From contig JAEXLC010000061.1 of the NCBI GenBank assembly GCA_023445495.1, positions 1-21,133 on the forward strand: a DNA stretch of 21,133 bases, read 5' to 3'. Source of the stretch: Pseudomonadota bacterium. GTDB lineage: Bacteria; Pseudomonadota; Alphaproteobacteria; Sphingomonadales; Sphingomonadaceae. Shown piece by piece: positions 7,468-15,630 of this stretch (positions are counted from its first letter, which is position 1; every line of letters starts with the position of its first letter). The notes under the pieces were generated by a model that saw only the letters and a program-made list of their open reading frames with translations, did no database searches and was not told the DNA's origin. A program made the translations under genes and the position numbers.

Positions 7468-7476
<9 letters not shown>
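7451..7476. terminator. Hairpin spanning both stops of convergent genes
   Basis: GCTGAG and CTCAGC form a perfect 6-base stem with a CCGC loop (7457-7472), extended outside by GGCC/GGCC across one unpaired patch. The two TGA stop codons of the convergent genes sit symmetrically inside the structure. There is no T run, so a shared terminator is plausible but unproven. Confidence 0.4.
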
Positions 7477-8859
<1,383 letters not shown>

Positions 8860-8904
8860 TTCTACTCCTGCGTCCCGACTCTGCCGGCCGGATTGCTCGA
8901 TATG

Positions 8905-8946
8905 GTTGTAGTTTTATGTCTGTACGTTGAAGTTTTATAACTTCAA
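8905..8946 (-). promoter_or_regulatory. Candidate operator upstream of the serine dehydratase
   Basis: In an unusually AT-rich patch, a 13-base unit GTTG(T/A)AGTTTTAT occurs at 8905-8917 and again at 8926-8938, 12 of 13 bases identical and exactly 21 bases apart, about two helical turns. The second copy is also part of a perfect inverted repeat, TTGAAGTT/AACTTCAA with a 4-base loop (8927-8946). It lies 46 to 87 bases upstream of the gene's start. Same-face binding of a regulator is inferred; the protein is not identified. Confidence 0.45.
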
Positions 8947-8983
8947 GCGATTGGAATGGTCGGGGCGTGCCCATAATCGCCTC

Positions 8984-9065
8984 GTCACCCCGGCCTTGAG
9001 CCGGGGTCCCGCTATCTGTTCCCCGAAAGAGAAGAAGCGGGATCCCGGCTCAAGGCCGGGATGAC
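8984..9065. repeat. Twin-hairpin palindromic element (BIME-like), copy 1
   Basis: Two 30-base arms (8984-9013 and 9036-9065) are inverted copies, 28 of 30 identical, around a 22-base centre. Each arm is itself a hairpin: CCCCGGC/GCCGGGG on the left and TCCCGGC/GCCGGGA on the right. The two differences between arms pair with each other. The outer ends read GTCA/TGAC. It lies 14 bases past the aspS stop and upstream of the serine dehydratase promoter region. The layout recalls REP/BIME elements spread by RAYT transposases; no transposase is present here. Confidence 0.75.
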
Positions 9066-9079
9066 GTTTAGAAAACGGA

Positions 9080-10918
9080 TCAGCCCGCCGCGGGATCGAC
9101 GATGCCGTCGGTGCCCTTCTTGGCGAGGTCCGCCGCGACCTGCGGGGCGAGGCGGATGTTGAGCTCCTTGAGCTGCTTCTCGCTGACATAGGACGGGGCC
9201 TGCATCATCAGGTCCTCGGCCTTCTGGGTCATCGGGAAGACGATGACTTCGCGAATGTTCGGCTCGTCGGCGAGCAGCATCACGATGCGGTCCACGCCCG
9301 GGGCCGAGCCGCCGTGCGGCGGGGCGCCGAACTTGAAGGCGTTGATCATGCCCGCGAAATTGGTGTTGACATCCGCCTGGGTGTAGCCGGCGATCTCGAA
9401 CGCCTTGTACATGATCTCCGGACGGTGGTTCCGGATCGCGCCCGACGACAGCTCGATGCCGTTGCAGACGATGTCATACTGGTAGGCGAGGATGTCGAGC
9501 GGGTCCTTGGTCTCCAGCGCTTCCAGCTCGCCCTGCGGCATCGAGAACGGGTTGTGGCTGAAGTCGACCTTCTTGGCGTCCTCGTCATATTCGAACATCG
9601 GGAAGTCGACGATCCAGCAGAATTCGAAGCGCTTCTTGTCGATCAGCTCGAGCTGCTCGGCGGCGCGGGTGCGCGCGAGGCCGGCGAGCTTGGCGGCCTG
9701 GGCTTCCTTGCCCGCGGCGAAGAAGATGCCGTCGTTCGGACCGAGGCCCATCGCCTGCGCAATGGCCTGCATGCCTTCCTGGCCGTGGTTGTTGGCGATC
9801 GGGCCGCCGAACACGCCGTCCTTCTGGGTGGCATAGCCGAGGCCCGGGAAGCCTTCCGACTGGGCCCAGCTGTTCATGTCGTCGAAGAACTTGCGGCTCT
9901 TCTCATGCGTGTTCGGTGCCGGCACCGCGCGGACGACATCGCCACCCTCGACGATCGAAGCGAAGCGGCCGAAGCCCGAGCCCTTGAAGAACTCCGAGAC
10001 GTCGGTGATCAGCAGCGGGTTGCGCAGGTCGGGCTTGTCGTTGCCGTACTTGAGCATCGATTCGCGGTACGGGATGCGCTTGAACGGCAGCGCCGAGACG
10101 CTGCGGCCCATCCCTTCCCAGTCGGCGAATTCCTCGAACACGCCGTGCAGCACCGGCTCGATCGCGGCGAACACGTCGTCCTGCGTCACATAGCTCATCT
10201 CGAAATCGAGCTGGTAGAACTCGCCCGGCGAGCGATCGGCGCGCGCGTCCTCGTCGCGGAAGCAGGGGGCGATCTGGAAATATTTGTCGAAGCCGGCGAC
10301 CATCAGCAGCTGCTTGAACATCTGCGGCGCCTGGGGGAGCGCGTAGAACTTGCCCGGGTGGACGCGCGACGGGACCAGATAGTCGCGGGCGCCTTCGGGC
10401 GAGGACGCAGTGAGGATCGGCGTCTGGAACTCGGTGAAGCCCTGGTCGATCATCCGGCGGCGCAGCGAGGCGATAACGCTCGAGCGCAGCATGATGTTCT
10501 TGTGGACCTTCTCGCGGCGCAGATCGAGGAAGCGGTTCCGCAGGCGGATTTCCTCGGGGTATTCGGCATCGCCGAACACCGGCAGCGGCAGTTCCTGCGC
10601 CTGGCTCTGGATCTTCGCCTCGGTGACGCGGATCTCGACCTCACCCGTGGGGAGGTTCGGGTTCACCGCCTCGGCCGAACGGGCGACGACCTTGCCGGTC
10701 ATCGTCACAACCGATTCGCTGCGCAGCGACTCGATCACCTGGAAGGCCGGGCCATCCACTTCGGTGACGATCTGGGTGATGCCATAATGGTCGCGCAGGT
10801 CGATGAAGACCAGGTCGCCATGGTCGCGCTTGCGGTGGACCCAGCCCGAAAGGCGGACTTCCTGGCCGACATGTTCGGCGCGGAGCTGGGCGCAGGTGTG
10901 CGTGCGATAGGCGTGCAT
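9080..10918 (-). CDS. aspS: Aspartyl-tRNA synthetase
   Basis: The 612-residue class II synthetase charges tRNA(Asp), and possibly tRNA(Asn), with aspartate. It has the bacterial-type order: an OB-fold anticodon domain (about 15-105, GWVHRKRDHGDLVFIDLRD), the catalytic core with motif 2 FRDEDARADR (220-229) and SPGEFYQLDFEM, a GAD insertion, and motif 3 at GSAPGVDRIVMLL (537-549), ending FPMTQKAEDLM. The start at 10918 gives MHAYRTHTCAQLR, the family start; an open frame extends 59 codons further but only through repeat DNA. AGAAGAGAG is a weak ribosome site. Whether it is the non-discriminating form depends on gatCAB and asnS elsewhere in the genome. It is divergent from rnd. Confidence 0.97.
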   Translation of the reverse strand: MHAYRTHTCAQLRAEHVGQEVRLSGWVHRKRDHGDLVFIDLRDHYGITQIVTEVDGPAFQVIESLRSESVVTMTGKVVARSAEAVNPNLPTGEVEIRVTEAKIQSQAQELPLPVFGDAEYPEEIRLRNRFLDLRREKVHKNIMLRSSVIASLRRRMIDQGFTEFQTPILTASSPEGARDYLVPSRVHPGKFYALPQAPQMFKQLLMVAGFDKYFQIAPCFRDEDARADRSPGEFYQLDFEMSYVTQDDVFAAIEPVLHGVFEEFADWEGMGRSVSALPFKRIPYRESMLKYGNDKPDLRNPLLITDVSEFFKGSGFGRFASIVEGGDVVRAVPAPNTHEKSRKFFDDMNSWAQSEGFPGLGYATQKDGVFGGPIANNHGQEGMQAIAQAMGLGPNDGIFFAAGKEAQAAKLAGLARTRAAEQLELIDKKRFEFCWIVDFPMFEYDEDAKKVDFSHNPFSMPQGELEALETKDPLDILAYQYDIVCNGIELSSGAIRNHRPEIMYKAFEIAGYTQADVNTNFAGMINAFKFGAPPHGGSAPGVDRIVMLLADEPNIREVIVFPMTQKAEDLMMQAPSYVSEKQLKELNIRLAPQVAADLAKKGTDGIVDPAAG

Positions 10919-10943
10919 GACTCTCTTCTCTGGCTTTGCCCTC

Positions 10944-11060
10944 CTCTCCCCTCCCGCTCGCGGGAGGGATCGGGGGAGAGCTGGTGCGGCGTGTGCGAAC
11001 CTCGCGCGGTGCCTTACAGCCCCTCCCCTAGCCCCTCCCGCAAGCGGAAGGGGGACTTGG
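10944..11060. repeat. GC-rich twin-hairpin repeat between aspS and rnd
   Basis: Two inverted copies of a C/G-rich unit (10944-10980 and about 11020-11060) are built around CTCCCGC-NN-GCGGGAG stems (10951-10966 and 11035-11050, the second with one mismatch). They are separated by about 40 bases of unrelated sequence. A third copy of the unit follows purM at the right end. The element occupies most of the 216-base divergent promoter region of aspS and rnd, so any promoters must lie in the short flanks or within it. Confidence 0.65.
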
Positions 11061-11134
11061 GCGGAAATGACGTGACGTGCGCTTTCCCCTCCCACCCTCT
11101 TTTGTCAACCCGAAGACCGGTCTATGGGCTGCGG

Positions 11135-12313
11135 ATGCATATCCATGGTCTGATTGAAGACAGCGCGACTCTCGCCAACCTCTGCGCCCGCCTCGCCAAC
11201 AAGCCGTACGTCTGCGTGGACACCGAGTTCATGCGCGAAAACAGCTATTGGCCCGAACTCTGCCTGATCCAGATCGCCGACGACGAAGAAGCCGCGGCGA
11301 TCGATCCGATGGCCCCGGGAATCGATCTCACGCCCCTGCTCGACCTGATGGTCGACAATGAGGACGTGCTGAAGGTCTTCCATGCCGGCGGCCAGGACAT
11401 CGAGATCGTCTACAACCTGACGGGCAAGACTCCGCACCCGCTGTTCGACACCCAGGTCGCCGCGATGGCGCTCGGGCTGGGCGAGCAGATCGGCTATTCG
11501 AACCTGGTCGACACCTATCTGGGCTTCACCATCGACAAGGGTGCCCGCTTCACCGACTGGAGCCGCCGCCCGCTCGACAAGCGCCAGATCGACTATGCGA
11601 TCGCCGACGTGACCCACCTCTCCAAGATCTTCCCCAAGATGCTGGAGAAGCTGAAGAAAACCGGTCGCGGCGCCTGGCTCGACCAGGAGATGGAGCGGCT
11701 CGCCGATCCCGAGAACTATCATAACGACCCGGACGAGGCGTGGCAGCGCGTGCGCGTGTCGAGCCGCAAGCCCGAGGTGCTGGGCCGCCTCAAGGCACTC
11801 GCCCGCTGGCGCGAGCTCGAGGCGCAGGGCAAGGACCTGCCGCGCGGCCGCATCGTCAAGGACGAGACGCTGGCCGACCTCGCCGGCAATCCGCCGCGCA
11901 AGCAGAGCGACCTCGGCAAGGTGCGCGGGCTCTCCGCCGCCTGGGCAGGCAACGATATCGGCGGGCGGCTGATGGCGGCGCTCGACGCCTCCGAGCCGAT
12001 GTCCACCGGCGAGATGCCGCCGCGCGACGATCGCAAGCCTTCGCTCGGCAAGGACGGCGCGCTGGTCGCCGACCTGCTCAAGCTGCTGCTCAAGATCCGC
12101 GCCAAGGAGATCAACGTGGCGCCGCGCCTGCTCGCGCGCTCGGACGATCTCGAGTCGCTCGCCGCCGGCGTGCGCGACGGGCTCGCGATCCTCGAGGGCT
12201 GGCGCTACGAGCAGTTCGGCCGCGACGCGCTCAACCTGGTCGAGGGTCAGCTGGGGTTCACCGTCAAGAATGGTAAGCTCAAGATGACCCGTACCGAGGA
12301 ACCCGCCGCATGA
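11135..12313 (+). CDS. rnd: Ribonuclease D
   Basis: The 392-residue 3'-5' exoribonuclease trims tRNA precursors and other structured RNA. The DEDDy catalytic set is visible: Asp29 and Glu31 in VDTEF, Asp88 in FHAGGQDIEI, and Tyr154 with Asp158 in YAIADVTHL. An HRDC helical domain follows (about 205-285, including RGRIVKDETLADLA), then a second, more divergent C-terminal helical repeat. The start is ATG 11135 (MHIHGLIEDS), which fits the family; the ribosome site is weak, and the frame is open far upstream only as antisense of aspS. The stop overlaps the start of the next lipoprotein gene by four bases (ATGA), so the two are cotranslated. Confidence 0.95.
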   Translation: MHIHGLIEDSATLANLCARLANKPYVCVDTEFMRENSYWPELCLIQIADDEEAAAIDPMAPGIDLTPLLDLMVDNEDVLKVFHAGGQDIEIVYNLTGKTPHPLFDTQVAAMALGLGEQIGYSNLVDTYLGFTIDKGARFTDWSRRPLDKRQIDYAIADVTHLSKIFPKMLEKLKKTGRGAWLDQEMERLADPENYHNDPDEAWQRVRVSSRKPEVLGRLKALARWRELEAQGKDLPRGRIVKDETLADLAGNPPRKQSDLGKVRGLSAAWAGNDIGGRLMAALDASEPMSTGEMPPRDDRKPSLGKDGALVADLLKLLLKIRAKEINVAPRLLARSDDLESLAAGVRDGLAILEGWRYEQFGRDALNLVEGQLGFTVKNGKLKMTRTEEPAA

Positions 12314-12600
12314 TTCGCCTCGTCCTGCCTGCCGCTGTTGCCCTGGTGATGACCGGTGCCTGCACCCCGAAGACGCCGCCCGAGGCGATCCCGGGCGTGG
12401 AGTGCAACGCATCGAAGCTGGGCGAGCTGGTCGGCAAGACGCGCAGCCCCGAGGTCGAGGCGGAAGCGCTCAAGCTGTCGGGCGCCAGGACGGTACGCTG
12501 GCTGACGCCGGAATCGATGATGACGATGGATTTCCGCCCGGACCGGCTGAACCTGCATCTCGGCACCGACGGGAAGATTGGCTCCGCGCGCTGCGGGTAA
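12310..12600 (+). CDS. Small lipoprotein, I78-type peptidase inhibitor family (copy 1)
   Basis: The 96-residue protein has a lipoprotein signal with TGAC (acylated Cys18) and is expected at a membrane facing the periplasm. The mature part has the I78 inhibitor outline: NASKLGELVGK near 34-43, then a signature ending MMTMDFRPDRLNLHLGTDG with a terminal IGSARCG (cysteines 32 and 95 could pair). The family is known from small serine-protease inhibitors; which protease it meets is not known, and many bacterial members are uncharacterised. The start codon overlaps the rnd stop (ATGA). A paralogue follows 86 bases downstream. Confidence 0.85.
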   Translation: MIRLVLPAAVALVMTGACTPKTPPEAIPGVECNASKLGELVGKTRSPEVEAEALKLSGARTVRWLTPESMMTMDFRPDRLNLHLGTDGKIGSARCG

Positions 12601-12686
12601 GCACCGGGTTAAGCACCTCGCGCCCTCCCCTTCGTTACGCATCCGGGCTATAAGCTGCTGCACCGGGGGCGACCGAGGAGAGAGAC

Positions 12687-12974
12687 ATGCGCGCTATCGG
12701 AATGGTCGCGACCGCCCTGCTGGTTGCCGGCTGCATGAACGACGGCAGGCCAACCCCGATGCCGGGGCCGCGCATGTGCAACGCCAATGCGGTGCAGCGC
12801 TTCATGGGCGCATCGATGTCCGCCGGGCTCCAGTCGCGGTTGCAGGCGCGCAGCGGCGCCTCGAGCATACGCGTGGTGCGTCCGGGCGATGCCGTGACGA
12901 TGGACTTCCGCCGCGACCGGCTGACGGTGGACGTCAACCAGCGCGGACGGATCAGCGGGCTGCGCTGCGTTTAG
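12687..12974 (+). CDS. Small lipoprotein, I78-type peptidase inhibitor family (copy 2)
   Basis: The 95-residue protein has a lipoprotein signal with VAGC (acylated Cys16). The mature part parallels copy 1: CNANAVQRFMG (31-41), a middle segment with SIRVVRPGDAVTMDFRRDRL, and ISGLRCV at the end, where a cysteine pairs plausibly with Cys31. GAGGAGAGAGAC before the ATG is a strong ribosome site, so it is translated on its own, unlike copy 1. The two genes share the VTMDFR.DRL signature but little else, which suggests an old tandem duplication. Its TAG stop directly abuts the stop of the next, opposite-strand gene. Confidence 0.85.
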   Translation: MRAIGMVATALLVAGCMNDGRPTPMPGPRMCNANAVQRFMGASMSAGLQSRLQARSGASSIRVVRPGDAVTMDFRRDRLTVDVNQRGRISGLRCV

Positions 12975-14063
12975 TCACGCTCGTGGCGCGGCACCGAACA
13001 GGTCGTCGGCGAACAGGTCGATCGCCTTTTGCGAGATGCCGGTGTTGTTGAGCAGGACGATGCTCTCCTGCGTGTCGTAGCGGTGCGCGAGCAGGCTGCG
13101 ATAGCCGGCGGTACGGCCGGTTTCCCATGCCGCCTCGACCGGCTTGCCCGCGATCGTCATCGTCCGCACCCGGCCGCCGAGCGAATAGTCCTGCTCGGCG
13201 ACGCGCACCGTGCGCAGCGCCTTGAGCGAGGCGGGCGAGAGGAAGCCCTTGTCGAACACCGCATGGCCGGCGCGGAGCAGGTCGGGGGCGTTGCTGAAAT
13301 AGCCGCCCGAGGCCGCCATCACCGGCGTGCGCGGATTGGGCCATTCGACCACCGGATCGACGGTGCGATAGGACAAGGCCGATCCGGGCTGGTTCTCGGT
13401 GCCGATCGCGGCGGTGGTTTGTTTGAGGCCGAGCGGATCGAGGGTAATCTCGCGCATCGCCTGCTGGAAGGGCTTGCCGGTCACCGCCTCGACGATCGCG
13501 ACGACGATGAACCAGTTGGTCAGCAGATAATCGAACTTGGCTCCGGGCTCGAAGATCAGGTCGCCCGAGCAGAAGCGGCGGACCGATTCGGCAGTGCCGA
13601 TGTCGCGGGTGACGAGATCGGGCTCGAGCTTCGCCTCGGGCATGAAGCCGTTGGGGATGCCGCTGGTGTTCGACAGCAGATGCGCGAGCTGGACCTTGCC
13701 GCCGGTATCGGCGCGGTAGCCGGGCAGCAGCGTCGCGATCGGCGCGTCGAGCGCGAGCTTGCCCGCCTCGGCGAGCTTGAGGATCGTCACCGTGGTGAGG
13801 AACTTCGAGATCGAGGCGATGCCATAGACGGTATCGGTGGTCACCGGCGCCTTGGTGGTGAGGTTCGCCAGCCCGAAATTGCGGACATAGACCTGCTTGC
13901 CGGCCCTGGCGCGCAGGATGGTGCCGGCAAAGCCGTTCGCCTTCACGAAGGCATCGATCTTGGCATCGTCCGGATGGCCCTTGGCCCAGGCCGGCAGCGG
14001 CGCCAGCGCCGTCATTCCCATGGCCGCGCCACCCTGCAGCAGCGCGCGTCTATCGATCCGCAT
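12975..14063 (-). CDS. Exported serine hydrolase, beta-lactamase / class C PBP-like family
   Basis: The 362-residue protein begins MRIDRRALLQGGAAMGMTAL, a twin-arginine (Tat)-like signal with Arg5-Arg6, so export in folded form is likely. The nucleophile motif SISK (Ser84-Lys87) is intact and LSNTSGIPN (130-138) is typical of the family. At the second motif it reads DYLLTNW (178-184): Tyr179 is kept but the YxN Asn is Leu. At the third, GRTAGY (316-321) replaces the usual H-x-G. It is therefore a divergent member whose activity may differ or be reduced. GGGAGG lies upstream of the ATG. It starts 67 bases after the ppx stop and could be the tail of that operon. The substrate is unknown. Confidence 0.85.
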   Translation of the reverse strand: MRIDRRALLQGGAAMGMTALAPLPAWAKGHPDDAKIDAFVKANGFAGTILRARAGKQVYVRNFGLANLTTKAPVTTDTVYGIASISKFLTTVTILKLAEAGKLALDAPIATLLPGYRADTGGKVQLAHLLSNTSGIPNGFMPEAKLEPDLVTRDIGTAESVRRFCSGDLIFEPGAKFDYLLTNWFIVVAIVEAVTGKPFQQAMREITLDPLGLKQTTAAIGTENQPGSALSYRTVDPVVEWPNPRTPVMAASGGYFSNAPDLLRAGHAVFDKGFLSPASLKALRTVRVAEQDYSLGGRVRTMTIAGKPVEAAWETGRTAGYRSLLAHRYDTQESIVLLNNTGISQKAIDLFADDLFGAAPRA

Positions 14064-14130
14064 CCAGTCGTTCCTCCCTACGCCTTCACATGGGTGAATT
14101 CATTGCGGGGGCGACATGAACGCCATGTTA

Positions 14131-15630
14131 CTAGACTTCGAGGATCGGCTCCTTGCCGAACGCCGCGGCCAACGCCTTGTGGCGCTTCTCGACCGCTTCA
14201 CCGTAAAGCGCCTCGTCCTCGGGATCGAGGCAGAGCGCCAGCGTCTCCTCGTCGATGTGCAGTTCCGAGCGCTTGATCGGCGCGGCGACACCGCCCGACA
14301 GGCGCTGGCCCAAGCGGATCGCCAAGCCCCAGAGCTTGGCGCGCCACAGCGTGTCGTCATCGGCGAGCTGAGGTAGCGGCGCCGGGGTGTCGAGGCCGCC
14401 GCCAAGCGCGGTGTAGAGCGCCTGGCCGAGCGCGGCACGGCCCATCGAGTCGATCGCCACCCAATTGCCGTGCAGCGCCGCATCGAGGCCGCGTTCGGCG
14501 CGGAATTCGGGATTGGCGTGCCAGCCGACATCGACCAGCTGGCAGGCGGCATGGCGCAGCCGCGCCATCTCGGGCGGCTCGCCGGCGAAGAGCGGGGCGA
14601 TCCACTGGTCGAGCAGGTCGCCATGCTCGGGGAAGCGACCGAGCCGCTCGCCCTCGTCGCGGGTGGCGGCGATCAACGGGTCCTGCTGGCGGACTTCCGG
14701 CGCCAGCCGCTGGTAGAGCAGCCCTTCGCGCAGGCCATAGGCCGAGACGATCGTGCCCTTGCTGCCAAGCTGCTTGAGCACCTGGGAGAGCAGCAGCGCG
14801 GCGTCCTCCAGCGAGCCGGCACGGGCGCTGGACAGGTTGGGGATCGCCTTGAGGTCCGCCTTGGGCATGGCGGCGATCGAGCTGGCGAGCTCGCCGATCC
14901 GCGCCACCGCCATCGGATATTGGTGGGCGATCGGCAGCGGATAATGCTTCAGGTGCATGTCGAGCCGGGCAAGGCTGCGCCACGAACCGCCGACCAGGTA
15001 GAAGGGCAGCCCCTTCCCCCGCCCCTTCCACCCGGCATCGCCGAGCAGCTTGGCGACCTTGCGGTCCAGCGCGGACTTGCCCTCCGCGCGGATCGCGCCG
15101 AGGCGCAGGACGCCGAGCGGGAAGGACACGCGATCGGTGACCGTGCCGGCGACGACGCGGACCAGCTCGAGCGAGCCGCCGCCGAGATCGCCGACGATGC
15201 CGTCCGCCTCGGGAATGCCCGACAGCACGCCGAGGCCGGCGGCCATCGCTTCTTCCTCACCCGACAGCGTCTCGACTTCGAGGCCGAGGTTGCGCGCCGT
15301 ATCGATCAGCTCGCGGCCGTTGGAAGCGTCGCGGACGGCGGCGGTGGCGACGGTGCGCAGCTCGCCGACCTGCATCTCGCGCGCCAGCGTGGCGAAGCGG
15401 GCGAGCGCGCCACGCGCGGCGGCCATGCTGGCGGGCTCGATCGCCCCGGTCTCGGCCAGGCCGCGGCCGCGACCCGCCATCACCATTTCGTTGAACAAAG
15501 TGGCCGGCAGGCGCGCCGAGCCCTGATAGACCACGAGGCGCACCGAGTTGGAGCCGATATCGATGATCGCGGTGCGACCCTCGATCCCGGCCGGCTTCGT
15601 GCGCGCCCTGCGGAACGGCAATGTCGTCAT
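14131..15630 (-). CDS. ppx: Exopolyphosphatase (Ppx/GppA family)
   Basis: The 499-residue enzyme of the ASKHA fold releases phosphate from polyphosphate ends; some relatives also hydrolyse pppGpp. Seen are the phosphate-binding loop DIGSNSVRL (24-32), LSGEEEA (122-128) with the catalytic Glu in the EE pair, and GDLGGGSLELV (147-157). The C-terminal half is the helical HD-like domain of the family. The start codon overlaps the ppk1 stop (ATGA), which couples the degrading enzyme to the synthesising one. Discrimination between Ppx and GppA by sequence alone is weak; the ppk1 partner favours Ppx. Confidence 0.92.
   Translation of the reverse strand: MTTLPFRRARTKPAGIEGRTAIIDIGSNSVRLVVYQGSARLPATLFNEMVMAGRGRGLAETGAIEPASMAAARGALARFATLAREMQVGELRTVATAAVRDASNGRELIDTARNLGLEVETLSGEEEAMAAGLGVLSGIPEADGIVGDLGGGSLELVRVVAGTVTDRVSFPLGVLRLGAIRAEGKSALDRKVAKLLGDAGWKGRGKGLPFYLVGGSWRSLARLDMHLKHYPLPIAHQYPMAVARIGELASSIAAMPKADLKAIPNLSSARAGSLEDAALLLSQVLKQLGSKGTIVSAYGLREGLLYQRLAPEVRQQDPLIAATRDEGERLGRFPEHGDLLDQWIAPLFAGEPPEMARLRHAACQLVDVGWHANPEFRAERGLDAALHGNWVAIDSMGRAALGQALYTALGGGLDTPAPLPQLADDDTLWRAKLWGLAIRLGQRLSGGVAAPIKRSELHIDEETLALCLDPEDEALYGEAVEKRHKALAAAFGKEPILEV

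Noticed and set aside
8984..9065. Possible CRISPR repeats or a transposon
   Set aside because: The arms are inverted, not direct, repeats; there are no regular spacers, no cas genes and no transposase.
11102..11128. TTGTCA and TATGGG as a promoter for rnd
   Set aside because: The spacer is only 15 bases and the -10 match is poor; it would also leave almost no leader.
9314..11134. Very long open frame on the + strand opposite aspS, continuous with rnd
   Set aside because: It is antisense of a strongly conserved synthetase. In DNA this GC-rich, stops are rare on the opposite strand, and the translation is low-complexity. RNase D starts at 11135.
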